Source of the DNA: Opisthorchis felineus
Taxonomy: Eukaryota; Platyhelminthes; Trematoda; Opisthorchiida; Opisthorchiidae
NCBI GenBank assembly: GCA_004794785.1
Contig: SJOL01007113.1
Location: 922,975-986,974, forward strand
Direction: 5' to 3'
DNA: 64,000 bases
In this document: one piece after another, positions 13,029-25,785 of the stretch
How positions within the stretch are numbered: the first letter of the stretch is position 1
How the letters are laid out: each line of letters begins with the position of its first letter
Notes under the pieces: model-generated
Told to the model about the DNA's origin: nothing
Seen by the model: only the letters and a program-made list of their open reading frames with translations
The model's database searches: none
Position numbers and translations under genes: made by a program

Positions 13029-15855
13029 GTGAGTTCACAATGCAGTCGCGATAATGGTTGAGCCTCACCGTGATTAATAAGGTTGCATTAGTTGATGAAC
13101 ACAAATCATATGCACCGTTTGAGTACTCCTTAGTGCTTTTCTGCGAATCACCTACTTGAGGAGCAAATGGCTCTTGGGACTAGCAAAGTTTACGAGTAAG
13201 TTCCAACCGACTGGGCATTTGTTTCGGTCTTCCACTGTTTGTCACCGAGCATTTCACAGGCGAGAATGGGCTTAGTGAATGGAATAACAGTGCAGCTATC
13301 GTAAACAGGTCGGTCAGCCCTGGAAACATGTTCTAGAAAATGTGAAACGCATGCAGTTCGCTAAAAAAGTCTTGTAATGAGAAACCTTCTGACGTTTGCC
13401 ATGAAAAATCAACAATTGACGGGAATCACAAATCACTCCATCCAAGAGCATCTGGAAAGGTTGTTTCAAATGATATTGAATCTTCAGGTGTACAGTTAAG
13501 TAAATGAAGATTACCATACACAGCGGCATAAACCGACAGGCTTGGTAGAAGGATAGCTGAGGGTGGTGGTGTAAACCTGATCATGCATACACTTGCCTGA
13601 AGATGCCATAGATATGGCCGCGAACCACTGCTGCTGACCTTCCTGCCACAGGTTTCAAACCAGAGTGCCTGCCAACATTTGGCTTCTTGAGTATTTACTT
13701 CTTGAGCAGCAAACTAGAGGTGTCACTCCTCGTTGGCGCTCACCCCTCCTGTTTCTGCAATATATCATGTCATGATGGGTAGAGCTTCCCCGTAATCGTG
13801 ACTAGAGCAGTTTTCGTAATGTTTCGTACAATCCGTTGCTCGCACGGTGGCACGTTGAAGTAACTGGGTGTGAATCGGGACTTCGCGTTGGGAAGAACGA
13901 ATTGAATTTTGGGAAAAATGGGGAACGAGAGAACTGAGGTCTGTGGCTTGGGATCCAACCACAAGTCTGTATAGCGTCGGTTCCATCTCCCTCCTCCTGT
14001 ATCACTGAAACCATGACCATGTGCTGGCGCTCATATAACACGACTAAGTATCATTCACTTGAATTACAACTTAATGGGAAAAAACTACATGGGACATATG
14101 GTGGTCTGGTTTCCGTCTCCGGCTTTTCCTGACACAAAGAAGTATGCCACATGCGGTTTGCGCTGCGTTGCATGGGCAACGCGCTGAACGCCATGGACCC
14201 GGTGTAAACCTGAGGGATTTAGACCAGAGAGTGCACATTAGGGGGCATATCTAAAGCCATCAACGTGTTCAATTGTGGTCCATAATTTTCAAGTGGTAAC
14301 TACTAGACGTTTGTGAGTCACTACAGCTCTCAAACTTGTAAGGCACAGCGGCACCCTCGGTACATATGGACAAGCAGGGAAGTAGGTGCGGCGACTGCCT
14401 CCATGGCTGTGCTGGTCAACTTTGACTGTTAGCAAAATGCCTGCGGATAAACTGAGCATAACAGGCCCACTTTGGCCGTCTAAGGGTATCAAGTGGTTGA
14501 GTCTGTGAAGGTGTCAGAAGTGGCCTTCCATGGCCACTGTCATATAGATCATTGTTCGCTTATTGACTATCTAAGCCAGTAGTGTACCGGGAACAGACGA
14601 TATTCGTTTGTTGTCGTACGGACTATACCACACTCAGTATCTCTGTGTTTGTTGTTTTGCTCTGAGCTATACAAGGAAGCTGGCATCATCGATGTGTTAC
14701 GCAACCAGGTGGTGTGTTTCGTCAGTGAGTGTGCTGATCATTGGAGAGTATATATTCCTATGCTCACTTATTATATATAAATATATGCGTACATATCTTC
14801 ACTGGTTGGAGCACCGCAACAGATAGGCAACTTCACTGTACAACGTACTGACGACGTCACCCCGATTGGCGACAAAATATTTGTAACCAGATTGCTCAAC
14901 TGAGCGAACAAACCGAAAAAAACAACCTGAGCGATTAACTTTTTTTCAGTAGCACACCTCGGTGTACCAAGTCTGTGATGACGAAAGATTTGGTTTTTCA
15001 TGATCACCATCGTACTGACCAAAACAGTCCAAACCGTGGCCAACCACTACACGCAATTCAAGTTAATCAGGTTTGGCTTATTGGTACAGAAGATCATCGC
15101 GCCAACAGAAACAGACGTTGCTGTGTTCAGCTTTGCGGCTATGCCCATTGTGTACGTCTCACAATCAGGCTTCAGTAGCAAACAGCATAAATACTCGAAC
15201 ACACGATACTCTCCTGAATTATCGGATTTCTTTCTTGTTGTGGCTACTGCATATTTTGTTGGGTGCTTACCAAGGTTTATGTGGTCCTAATATTTTCTTC
15301 GGTGTTCCACGTAATTTTAGACACGATTGTTTATTCCTGTCGTACCACCACAATGTGTGAAGAGATTCTACTTGTTTAAAACCCCTTACATTTAACACGA
15401 GCACTTAACCTCCAGGGATTTTTGAATTGCAATCTTATATGGTGCTTTAGTCTAAGCTGACTTCAAAATAAAACCATTTCAGCCCAAATATTTTATTAGC
15501 ATTACTTACTTACTTGATGAGACTTAACTTTTGGAAATAGAAAAACAGAAGTAAGGTTCACAGGTAAAATATTTTGCAACAGGACGCCATGCCCCAAATT
15601 TTTCACCGTTTTTATCCCGAGCAGACCGGTAGATAGCATGCATGGACTCCTATAGAGTGCTTATAAATAGCCTCTCGTTCCCGTCTTAATAAGATGTGTT
15701 GAATATATATCTGCGACAGCCAGCTACCGACCGCCATGCTTGAGCAGCTGTGACTACGAACATGCAAGGAGCTGGAGTAATAAGAATATAAAAGTAACTT
15801 TAAGTAATTAAAAGCTCTTTTCAGAAGGGCTTGGTAGACAATCGGTAGTTTTTAA

Positions 15856-15900
15856 TTGGGCAACGTTTCGCTTTTGACACAAAAGCTTCATCAGGCCAAG
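15856..15900 (-). ncRNA. Hammerhead ribozyme motif, PLE-associated, type (i)
   Basis: The minus strand carries CTGATGA, then a perfect 7-bp helix II (GCTTTTG / CAAAAGC with a TGT loop), then GAAAC. GTT follows directly, which would be a GUU cleavage triplet closed by a two-pair helix III. Helix I can form between TTGGC before the core and GCC(C)AA after it. All conserved core positions (CUGANGA and GAAA) are present. Hammerheads with very short helix III are known in PLEs. Such ribozymes may need dimers to cut well, which cannot be judged here. Confidence 0.7.
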
Positions 15901-16287
15901 TGAGTAGGTCACCCAATTGACCAGGTTTTAAGGCAGACGGAGAACCAATCAGTAAAACCTCTTCAGCACACTAGATCAGTGTTGAGTGTCACTTAACGGC
16001 TCTTGTCGGTTATTGTGGTTGCCAAAATCTTGTATTGATGGGTTGGAGGAGTTTCAAATTAGTTCCGATCGGTTTTTCTCCTTTAATCTTCCACTTCAAG
16101 TTGCTCCAATTAATGATTCATCGCGGGTGCCACCGGTAGATTGCCGTTGGTCTTCGTGGGCTTGTGAGTGTTGCGACAATTAAGTTGGGGGGAGGGGGTA
16201 AATTTAGGTGGAATTCACATGATGACTACCCTCCTTCTGATGACCGCACACGAACACGTGTCAGCTCGACTCATCCAAAACCGTGCT

Positions 16288-16794
16288 CTACACAGTTGCC
16301 AGTTCCACGCCTTCGATTCTGTTAATACTGGGATGCTTGGCGATTTCTACCGCCTCGGCCATCAGTCTCTGTGACGTGGACCGTAGTCCTCGCCTCAAAA
16401 CCTCAACATTTTCTAAGTCTATCTTGTGTCCCGTGTCCAGTGCATGTTCCGCAATTGCCGAGTCTTTCAGTAACGCTCGATATTCATCTGCGTTTCTCGG
16501 CGGCCTGTTTATTTTCCTTCTATGCTCTCCGATTCTGGTGTGAAGTTCCCTGGCCGTCTGTCCTATATAGACCTTAGTGCAGTCGTTACACTTAATTTTG
16601 TAGACACAGTCCCTGGTTCTGTTTGCCGGGAGGCGATCCTTCAGTTGCACCAACGCAGAGCGCAGAGTGTTTCCCCTCTGGAAAGCTACTCTTATGTTGG
16701 CCGTGTTTAGGATCCTTCGAATGATCTCCGATGTCCCTGGTTTATATGGAATAACAGCAGGCCCAATCCATTCCCCGTTGGGTTTCGCTTTTTG
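16288..16794 (-). CDS. GIY-YIG endonuclease of PLE, open frame of about 168 codons
   Basis: The frame stays open from the stop at 16,797 to the end at 16,288. It starts with KPNGEWIGPAVIPYKPGTSE, the linker seen in PLE proteins between RT and endonuclease. The nuclease core follows: CVYKIKCNDC, then TKVYIGQTARELHTRIGEHRR with the YIG half of the GIY-YIG motif and the conserved Arg, and then AEHALDTGHKID. There is no start codon for a full protein because the RT is missing, so this is a fragment of a retroelement polyprotein. The undisturbed frame suggests a relatively recent insertion. PLE endonucleases nick DNA for target-primed reverse transcription. Confidence 0.75.
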   Translation of the reverse strand, partial: QKAKPNGEWIGPAVIPYKPGTSEIIRRILNTANIRVAFQRGNTLRSALVQLKDRLPANRTRDCVYKIKCNDCTKVYIGQTARELHTRIGEHRRKINRPPRNADEYRALLKDSAIAEHALDTGHKIDLENVEVLRRGLRSTSQRLMAEAVEIAKHPSINRIEGVELATV

Positions 16795-17741
16795 TTACAG
16801 CAACTTTTTTCTACACACACACAAATGGAATGGTATTTATTACAGACACCAGAAATGAAGGGTATACCAACAAATGCTACCGGGTATCCGATAATACTCA
16901 TTCCAATCGGCGTACAGCATGTGACGATAGTGACTGAACAGTTCCCGGTAACCTATAGCTTGTCACTGCAGTTTACCTTGCTTGACTTGCTACATAAAGG
17001 CAACAGATGAGGAAAAAGGGGTGTGTGCTGAAACTGACTGAAGAACTTTTTTTTATACGTAAAACAGACTTTTAAAAGAAGAGTAGAAAGCCATTTCAAA
17101 TGGTTACCGATGAGAGGACAAATGGATCGATAGACTGTCACATCATAAAGAGTACTTTGACTATACACACTAGGGATTGGGCTCAAAAATCGAAGACAGA
17201 CGCCGTTCCACAATCTTACAATCTTGATTATTCGATGAATGTCGAAATTTAAAGGACAAGTTGAACTTTCGAGTAATAGGGCTCAGGGAAACAATTAGAC
17301 AAACATGTTTGGTTGACTTCAAGCCCACATAAACACTGTTAGATCTGGATGTGTCTGCGTTGTCAGCTTTTCGATAGTACTTTTAAGTAAAGTAACCGCT
17401 AGGCTGATGATTTGGTGATTATGTGTTGATGATTAGGTGCGCCTCCTGGAGTGGAACAGTGTAAAGTGAGGGGACTTGAATTTAATCACATCAGAACGTG
17501 TATGTATGGCCAGCTGCATAATTGCGCGTGCACGTAAGACACTATTACAAGCCACATTGAGTAAGTTATTGTTTTGCGGTACAGTTTCTTCATCGATCTA
17601 TTGATGTCACGACGAGAAAACAGAAGACAAAATTTTCGTAAATGTTAAATAATTTTCTGCCTATTTTTCTTTTTTGTTAGTATTTCTCGCGATTTAAGTT
17701 CCTTCCCCTCAGGTACCCTTGGTTCTCCCTGTACGAACTAG

Positions 17742-18242
17742 ATCCACCGGAGCGTTCACTGAATGTCAGATTGAATTCAACATCGACAGTCTATTACACA
17801 TCAAACTTCACAACCGAGTTTTCCTACTGCATGGCGTGGACACCTGGTGTGGGTTGTAATGATTCCGACGTTGTCGCGCTCGAACCGTCATGCAAATACG
17901 ACTTGGACTCTTTGCAGGATTCGCTACTTTTGGTCGAGTGCACACTGCCGTATGTAAAGAAGCTCTGGAGTTTCAATGTCACGGTGATCGAAGACAGACC
18001 ACTAGTGGTGAACTGCGTGAGTGATCCCGTCATTGTGGATGTGGCGCAGCCATCAGGATATCGGCTTTGCAAAGCTACTGGGCTGTATGGGAAAAATAAC
18101 AATGAACTTCTATGCTTCTCCGAACCACCTGGACTGACGATTGAAAATGGAACACTAGTAACAGAAAAATCTGACTTCACGTCATTTTCATACACTGTGG
18201 ACTGTGACAGCTCAAATACGACAGTTCTAGTCTACGTCGCAG
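17742..18242 (+). CDS. Exon 3: XY domains (cassette 1, first exon)
   Basis: The acceptor is gaactag and the donor is GCAG|GCAAGT, a GC donor. The exon is 501 bases, phase 1 at both ends, 167 residues. A competing acceptor at 17,712 leads into a stop and was rejected. The X domain has YC, an internal GC and SC, then VEC. The Y domain has NC, 17 residues, LC, 14, LC, 29, DC, then TTVLVYVAG. Six sequons are visible (NST, NFT, NDS, NVT, NGT, NTT). It is the third XY exon in a row and begins the first XY-X-Z cassette. Confidence 0.75.
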
Positions 18243-18479
18243 GCAAGTATCCAGCACTGGTATTTGTGTGCTAGTTGGGTCCACTTTCAGCAGACAAGTA
18301 GGCATTTCAAGTGCATTACAAATAGCTTTCTTATTGTTCCTCTAAGCTAAGCCATGCAGTATCAGTATACGGAATGGGGGAGAGGACGACGGAAGTTATT
18401 CCATCGTATGGCCAAACCACTAAAAACAGTAAGACAAACGTAACCTTTGATTCCAGTTCTGGTGTGTCCTGAAGTCCCA

Positions 18480-18610
18480 GCACATGTGGACAGGGCAGGG
18501 CAGGGGAGCGCAGCCAGGGCAGAGCAGAGCAGGTTAGCGAATGGCAAGACTGCGCAGGCCAGGTCATGACGACGTACAGTGTAGGGGTAGGGTAGGGTAG
18601 GGCAGGCAAA
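18480..18610. repeat. G-rich imperfect short repeats
   Basis: Units of the form ggcag/ggcaggg recur at 18.49-18.53 kb and ggtag at 18.59-18.61 kb, with purine-rich spacers. This is simple sequence in intron 3. No function is evident. Confidence 0.5.
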
Positions 18611-19234
18611 GCAAACCAATGTTCGTCAAAAATGTACAAAGACCAAAACCACTTATATGCACTGGCCGTGACAGCCTCGTGTAGTTACGCTGCCTTCGGC
18701 ATGCATCCCACACTGATGTGAGGTTCGAAGAGCTCAGTCTGTTTGGTTTAGGGAGTGGGCGAGTGAGCTAGTTCCCTCGCGTTCGCTCCCCACGACCAGT
18801 CTACTGCGGTGGTGCGTAACCCGATCAAAGTCGTCGTCGAAATGGAGGTGACGGAAGATGGTAAACGTTCTCACTGGCATTAGGAGCTAACCAGACCCAT
18901 AGGTGTGACTGAGTTTATCTGGAGCAGGCAGTGGCGATGCACACTGGAGGTAAACAAGAACAAATGTAAACTCAGTTCGCAACCGTTCACCGCGGTGAAC
19001 GAATAAGTGGGGCTCGTACTGACTGAGACTCTGCCTTAGGGTTGGTAAAACCGACGGAGCCGAAGAACCATCAGAACACCTGCTGTGACAACTTCGTCTA
19101 ACTTCGTTTTCCTCACGCTTGAAGTACACGTGTGCATGCCCGTAGGCTTATTGTTTTAGTTGAATCAACATAAATGCATCTGGATGATGTCTGAAACCGA
19201 CTGAGCAGTCGTTATTTCAGGGGGGTTTGGTAAA

Positions 19235-19370
19235 CAATTGGTGTTTTTATTGATGGAGAGCGTTTCGCTTTTAAAACAAAAGCTTCGTCAGGCTAAGTGA
19301 ATATATAACCAGGTTGACCGAGTTTTAAGACAGACGGAGAACCAATCAGTGAGGTTTCTCACAACTACCC
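19235..19370 (-). mobile_element. Decayed PLE terminus with inactive-looking hammerhead
   Basis: It matches the 15.84-15.96 kb PLE terminus, sharing the hammerhead region and the downstream agacagacggagaaccaat block. The minus-strand core reads CTGACGA, helix II GCTTTT/AAAAGC, then GAAAC. The following triplet is GCT instead of GTT, so the cleavage site appears lost. No endonuclease frame is attached. Confidence 0.6.
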
Positions 19371-21894
19371 GACTGCATCAATGCTGCATGTTAGCGAGAA
19401 CTTCTTGTTTGTTGGTTAAGATGGATTACAGGTGAGACGGATGGGTTGGGGGGATTCATCATCAAGTTGGATCAGGGGGCTTTGCTCTTCCGGTGTGGGG
19501 CACTTTAATGAAATAATCACCTTGGGTGCTGTTCACAGATTTTGCTGATCCGTGGGTGTTTGGGGGGGGGGTACTAGGACAATTGGTTTGGGTTTGGAGA
19601 GATGAAGTGGATCTTATTCTAATTGGGTTCTGTTCTTTGGACCCAGATCATTTAACTGATTAAGGCGCCCTTACAAGTCAACTTGGATGACCTAAAACCG
19701 CTCTCCACAAGCAATATGTGCTTTGCAAGAAACTGAACGCGAGGCAACCAACTGGACGTAAAGGTTAGGTGACTCCGGTGTATTTTATTTCGGTAGGTCT
19801 TGGAAGACAAATGTTATCAACCATAAACGATGTCACGCTGTCAAGAAGGCCTTGACAAAGCTTACCTGAAATGACGGAGAAAATAAATGCTAAGAATTTT
19901 GAAGCATTAGGAAAAAAGGAGCATTCTCGAAGCTGCGAAGTGGATTCCTCCTTTCCGGCTTAGAATTCCACTTGAGCTCCTGAATTGAGGTAGTAATAAG
20001 CATTCATAGTGTCATCAACATGGTAAGTCATGGAAGTGCAAGGTAAAAAGAACGGAGGACGTATTGTATGTAACGAAGAGCGGGATTGGAGATGTAGTGA
20101 CGAAGACAATCGGCTGCACAGATGTGTCAAAAAATGCACTCAACTTGCTCAAACACTGGTAAATTCCAACCAACAAGTTTGCTCAAACTGATGCATAATG
20201 GAGATTGGATGCTCCCAGAACGAGTAAACAACCCGAGAAACATACGGTAATTTGGTGCATAAGAACTGATGGTGATGTCCACCACACTTTTTCTCACATT
20301 TTCCATAATAAAGAAGCACATAAGCTTAACTCTCACCACATTTCATCTGCTTATTGTGTGGCTGCACCACAATATTCCGAAGAATTGCGACCATTTCGAA
20401 TTAGGTTGGATGCACTCACAGATATGGATGGTAATATGATTTCGGTGGACGATCTGTGATTTTAGGGTCCTTAAGGGAACTAGCGCTCAAACACATGGAT
20501 TCAAGCCATCCAGGTAGTAGACTTATCAAGGCCACTGGTCGTAGACATGAATAAGGGCTTCAAACAGGCAAGGATGTCGAATAGCGAAATAAAATGTACG
20601 GAAATTGCGCTCGCGGGGCAAAAGCCATATTGATGACTGCGTTATGTTCATGGCTAACTCCACACTTTTGCTAAATGGACGGAAGCTACCCCTATTTCGC
20701 CCTCGTCGACTCTTTCAACTCTCAACCACGTATAACCGCAAGGTGGTGTGCCCGAAGTTCTGGTATCTGGCCATGTTTCCGAGTTTGGCTAAAATGAATA
20801 TAATCAGTTTTGCAAATCTTTGTCCAGTGACCACACCTGTATTCTGATACACCGTCCTCGGCCCATAGGCCAGACAAAAACGTTGGTTGACAACTTTGGG
20901 CGGAAAATGAAGTAGAAATCAAAGCTCAGCAAAACTCTTTACACTATTCTGTGGGCGTGCAGCTCAACGTCGAATTCATTTACACCTAATAAAAAAATGG
21001 CAAGCTGCCGTTTTTCTTGGAAGGCCATTCAGATTTGTCCTTGATGCTCTACAACCACACAATAAGTAAAGCTAGAAGGCTGACTAAAACTAAGATAGCC
21101 CTGTAGACTGCTAGTGATATCCGATTAAGCAATACGTGACAAAATTGATGGTTCTGCGCAACCGCTGAACATTTTGTCAGACACATTTGAAATGCTATTG
21201 CCCACTGGTGCAGCTGTTAAGGAAGTACCCTTGTTGGTAAACTCTAGCATTCGCAGTGATGATGCAGCAGTATGACAAACTGTATTTTGGAAACAAGCTT
21301 ATAAAATCGAGCAGTGATATTCGTGAAAGTGAGGATAATACAACTGGGCCGGAAACAACCCTTAAATCAAAAGCTGGCTTGTAGTGCCTTTTCAGTTTGT
21401 ACTTACAGAGTGGTATTCCTGGAGGAGCATTTGCATCCTGTAGCATGCTGGTGATTTTCGTAGAGAACATGTTCATATAAATGGATGCGTGTTGTATTGG
21501 GATTCTTGTAAGGTGATGTCAGTCTACTTCTAGGCAAGCCTCGGTTTTTCTGTGAGTTATTATCAGAAATTCGTTTTTGTGTAATACTATTCGCTTGTAA
21601 GGTGAAAACTGGGATACAGTCATCGCCTCGGCGTAAAGCCATCACGGGAAGAACGGTGTACGTGTTCATTCATGGCAGATGTTCCCTACCCTTTTGCATG
21701 AAATTCACACTAGGTCCAGGATAACGACTTAGGATTTCAGACCCGGGTATTTTGGCCCTCTAACGGAGAATACGAACAGACCTTCAGATTTCATTCTTCC
21801 GGTATCAGGTTTTATCTCAGTCGGCTTTAATAACATAACATTTCGTTCCTCATGCACGCGTATGCTCTACTTTTCTCATACTCGGCTGCCGCAG

Positions 21895-22197
21895 GTCATG
21901 ATGTCTCACTGGTGAGCACTCCTCCTAAAATCAACCGACTAGCACGTAACTACAAGCTGAAGTTCCACATCAATTACAAACCAACTCTCTGGAAACAGGT
22001 TTTGGAGCGTCTCAAGCCGGGCCAACCTGATTGTACCGCTTTAGATAAACAAACTACAGAGGAAGACTGGTTTGAACTTGCATACGATGAGTTGACTGTT
22101 CATCAGGTCCCGGATGACACCTACACATCGCTGTTGGTGCTTTGTCGAGATCGTTGGGTCAAACGACAAAGGAATGTAACCATTGACTCAAAATTGG
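21895..22197 (+). CDS. Exon 4: single X domain (cassette 1, second exon)
   Basis: The acceptor is gccgcag and the donor TTGG|GTATGT. The exon is 303 bases, phase 1 at both ends, 101 residues. It starts HDVSLVSTPPKI, has a Cys-free N-terminal stretch with LKFHINYK, and then DC, 36 residues, LC, ending NVTIDSKL. The layout matches exons 7, 10 and 13. The sequon NVT lies at the end. No transmembrane segment is seen. Confidence 0.72.
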
Positions 22198-22469
22198 GTA
22201 TGTTTTCTGACTTATTTCTACTACTTGTTTCGCACCTGACCATCATCATCTAAACGACTGAATTTCTAGTAAATATTTACACGGAAAGAAGATTAACGTC
22301 CACTATTCAAATTTTCGATATGCTAGAAAGTTAAAATGATGACTGGAGTCCCAGCGTAGTTTACCAACGTACTGCTGTTCATTATGATGACTGACGCGAA
22401 TACAGCTACTATGATCGACACTCCAGTCGCATTCCAATGAGTGCTATATATACACATAAATGTATATAC

Positions 22470-23460
22470 GTATATATAACGCACCGCGCGATATCCGAAA
22501 AGGAGCTGGAATTGTGATCCTGAACAGAGGAAACTCCGTAGAAAGAGACAAGGCAGCATATGTGAAGCGGCAAATCTCCAGCCGTTTAAGAATACATTGT
22601 GACGATGGCATTGTCAGTTTCAACGTTTTCAAGACCAACAAGCCTGTTGTATCCAAGATAGCTCGTCAAAATAGGCTTGCCAAAATCCACAAAGATGATG
22701 TACTTAATCGCCCAGCAGTTCCTGTGCTAAACTCAACGGTGACCCACTGAATGGTGGGAGGACCCGTTGGGCAAAGTCTAGCTGCACAGTTTGGAAGATA
22801 ATTTTGAGTTTGTAAGGAAGACCAAAAACAACAACAGTACGGATTATGTAGGACTTTCTCTTGACGTTTCATCACTTTTCATCAGTATCCCGATGTTAGA
22901 AACTACTGATCTTATCTGTAAGTTTGCAACCAATTCGACATTTGAAACTACTCTACTTTTCCTGAAATTTTTTAACGCTCATCTGTATGGACAAGCTGCT
23001 GGTGTTGCAAGAGGAGCTCCGCTAGATCCCTTGTTTGAATACATGCTTATGGCCGTGTTAAAGAGGAACTCAGTGAAGACATTCAATGACGGTACCGACA
23101 TGTAGATGATATGTTTTGTGCAGCTGTTAAGACGTTTACTTGGAACGGTTGCTACACCGCTTAGGTGGCATCCATTCTCGCATATGCTTTACTGTAGAAA
23201 AGAAGGAAAACAGGAGACTTCCATTCATAGACGTGCACTTCAGCTTATCAGATTGACCAGCACAGCATACAGTATATCGAAAGAAGACGTGGGTCGGGAA
23301 ATACATCAGTTTTTATAGGTTCGTTCCACCAAGACAAAAACATAACCTCGTACGGTGTCTAATTTCGAGAACTCGGAATTTCTTCCCAAGTGGTACGTTG
23401 CCCGATGAGCTAACAAGGTTACGGAATACACTTAGAATTCAGCTATCCAGCTATATGTAA
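22470..23460 (+). mobile_element. Penelope-like reverse transcriptase relic
   Basis: Pieces in several frames line up with the PLE RT order: KGAGIVILNRG, then KIHKDDVLNRPAVP, then FEFVRKTKNNN, LSLDVSSLFISIP, GVARGAPLDPLFEYML, HVDDMFCAAVK (the catalytic DD box) and LPDELTRLRNTL. Stops and frameshifts separate them, so it is not functional. It is in the same orientation as the host gene. Confidence 0.7.
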
Positions 23461-25785
23461 TTATGAGAATATTGAGCGACCACATAAAAAACAATGTGGC
23501 TAACAGCAGCGATGTAACGCCTGTTTCTTAGCTTGCCTTTCATTGGAGATTAGGCTGTTGAGATATTGGTAGCGAAATTGGATAACATCATAAAAACTAC
23601 TTTCATCGTTGCTGAATTGTTTTGTCCTTTCAAAAGCCACCCCGTCATCGGTGTTGACCTCGTCTATGGTAGTGTGTTCATTTAGGTGGCCCTATGACGT
23701 GTCCTGTGTTGGCTGAAACGCTCGTCAGCTTTCCATCCGTATCCGTGACTACTGCCGCAAATGACAATCATAAAGCTGTAAGGGATAATTCAGAAGAGCC
23801 ACTGTTGCCAATCTGGTGGTCACGGTCACAAAGCCTTCAAATTCGCGTACAGAGTTCCACCGTACGTCTCCAAAGTTGTGCGGACGCGCATACTTGAAGT
23901 GGCTGAAGGAATAAAATAAGAATCAGTCTACCAACTTGTTCAAAAGGGCAAGACAAATTCCAGCCAAAATGGCTTACTTGTCAAAACGGAAGGAATCGGT
24001 TGCCAGATTAAAGTCCAGCTGGGACCTGAGAGCTAAATATGCACATAGACGCCTGAGTGAGAGCAAGCGACATTTTAGAACGGTGGGTGAACTGGTCGAT
24101 AAGTTAACTTTGAAAAACTGAGTCCAATAATTGAATGAGCACCAACGTCGATAAATTGGGAATAATTCTAAGAACCATAGTGACCTGAAAGAAGGCGATG
24201 AAAACGACTGTGCCTGCTATTAAAATACATGGGACTAGCATGGTCACTCACCATGGAATTCTGAATTTCCGGTTTAATTCACAGCTAATTATGTTCTGTT
24301 TGATGCCTCAGAACCAGTGTTGGCACACTAAGACCCACCCAGACAGACGCAGCTGAAAGAATAGTAGCTAGACTTTCTGTTGTGTAAGTGGTAATAATGA
24401 AGGTTCTCGTAGCCTAAGGGGTGCCTAATAACAGTATTCTTTCTCTCGTTTTAAGTAAATTCCAGATACTTAAATGCATGTTTGAGCAGTACAACTTTTA
24501 GTCAACTTCTAAAAAACGTTACCAGAAAGTCATTTTTGAAGAGATATGCACGCGGATATCGGATAATAAAGTCGATAATCTTCATACCATTTTTACCGAA
24601 TGAGCGTCCCGAACGTCTTACACAAGTTTATTTTTGGCCCCTTGCCGCCCTCCCTCTACATAAAATGTAATATAAATAACATTCAACACATGCAATAGAA
24701 CTTAAAAAAGGATTCAATTTCACCTATATAGGCACAATGAACAGTTGTTTCCTCGAGAAATACTACAAATGTTTTCCCATGAAGTGGTTAATTTTTCCTA
24801 GTGGAAACTAGGTATTTTGTTTGAAATCTAATTTAGGTGTAGGAACCAAGCAGGCAAATTCATTTCCGAACCGTATCGACGATTGACGTTCACGTGCGGC
24901 AGCAAGCATTGAAAGCACCACAGCCAACTCAGTCATCTGTAAACAAGAGAAGAGCAAAACGGAATTTCCGATACAGCCTTATAAGCGTTATTCAAATATG
25001 GGATAGTATCTATCTCTGTTCTCTTCTTCACGCAGGCTCATTGCGCAGACCACTCACGGAGTAATCATTTTCCGAGATGATTTCCCCCTTGCCCTATGGT
25101 TCCCCTATCACAGTATGGCCTCATTAGCATGTCAGGATGGAGCATTTATGGTGGGCGGTTTCTATCTGATGCGTCGTCTGTATTTTATCTATTATGTAGG
25201 CACTGTTTTGAAGACGCATTTCTTACCAGATTCTCCGAAGTTCAACTAAGCATTTTGTGAAAACGAAGTAAGGATAAATTCATTTACAATCTTTTCGTTG
25301 TGTATGAATGAAATAAACAGGGAAGTCCAAAAGGAACCACTGCTTAGAGGGTGCCAGTGCATCCACAATCGCCAGCACTAACCTACTGTCATACGCGCTC
25401 GCTGAAAATTCCACATGCTGAGAGGTAATCTAGTACCACCAAGTTCCCTATTAAGACCACTTCGCAAGAAAAGACAACATCGTCTATGGGCAGAGGATGA
25501 AACAACGCCTTCAGTCTGAGAGACTGTGTTCTCTTAGCAGAGGTTGAGGTCAGAGTCCCTAGCATCCAACATCTCATCTGTCCGAAACCGAGTAAATGCG
25601 AACAAATATGTGGTAGTCGGTGAGTGCCTAAGTGAAATACAAACGACGCATCAGGCCGAAATCTTCCACCATAAATGCGTCATCTCGGCACCTTAATGAA
25701 CCTTTGTTCGATTACACGACCTGAGTGATATTGCGGTCACATGTCCTCACCGCGTGATCGGTTTTGGTGACAAGTCGGTGACAAG

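Larger units (their letters stand above)
15830..16794 (-). mobile_element. 5'-truncated Penelope-like element (3' portion)
   Basis: On the minus strand this reads in PLE order: the end of the RT-to-endonuclease linker, a GIY-YIG endonuclease, a 3' untranslated part and a hammerhead motif near 15.86-15.90 kb. The GIY-YIG coding end at 16,256 shares its terminal bases (acgtgtcagctcg on the + strand) with the PLE copies at 57,061 and 58,688, which suggests a family-wide boundary. The element is truncated at about 16.8 kb. It is inserted in intron 2, antisense to the host gene. Confidence 0.75.
13029..17741 (+). other. Intron 2 (4.7 kb) carrying a PLE 3' end
   Basis: This intron separates exons 2 and 3. 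Its right half holds a minus-strand Penelope-like element fragment (15.84-16.79 kb) with hammerhead and GIY-YIG frame, listed separately. Low-complexity and repeat-like sequence at 13.56-14.25 kb was not assigned. I see no further exon. Confidence 0.5.
18243..21894 (+). other. Intron 3 (3.7 kb), GC-AG
   Basis: It begins GCAAGT and ends gccgcag. It contains a G-rich tandem-like stretch at 18.49-18.61 kb, a decayed PLE terminus with hammerhead core at 19.25-19.35 kb and a run of ten G at 19.56 kb. Open frames at 20.2-20.9 and 21.2-21.7 kb were not recognised. Confidence 0.5.

Noticed and set aside
17713..17741. Acceptor ccttcccctcag for exon 3
   Set aside because: It has a good pyrimidine tract, but in the exon 3 frame it would lead within 9 codons to a stop at 17,739-17,741. 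The acceptor just after that stop keeps phase 1.
17824..18195. 123-codon minus-strand frame over exon 3
   Set aside because: It is a shadow of the exon 3 coding frame, which has the domain pattern and splice sites.
18243..18274. Exon 3 reading through to a stop at 18,274 as a gene end
   Set aside because: The GC donor context and the phase-1 pattern of downstream exons make splicing more likely than termination.
22323..22656. Minus-strand frames with TATATA-derived hydrophobic residues
   Set aside because: They come from low-complexity AT sequence and the reverse of the PLE relic.
23694..24121. Basic open frames after the PLE RT relic
   Set aside because: An LTR-element origin was considered, but no integrase, protease or gag motif is visible.
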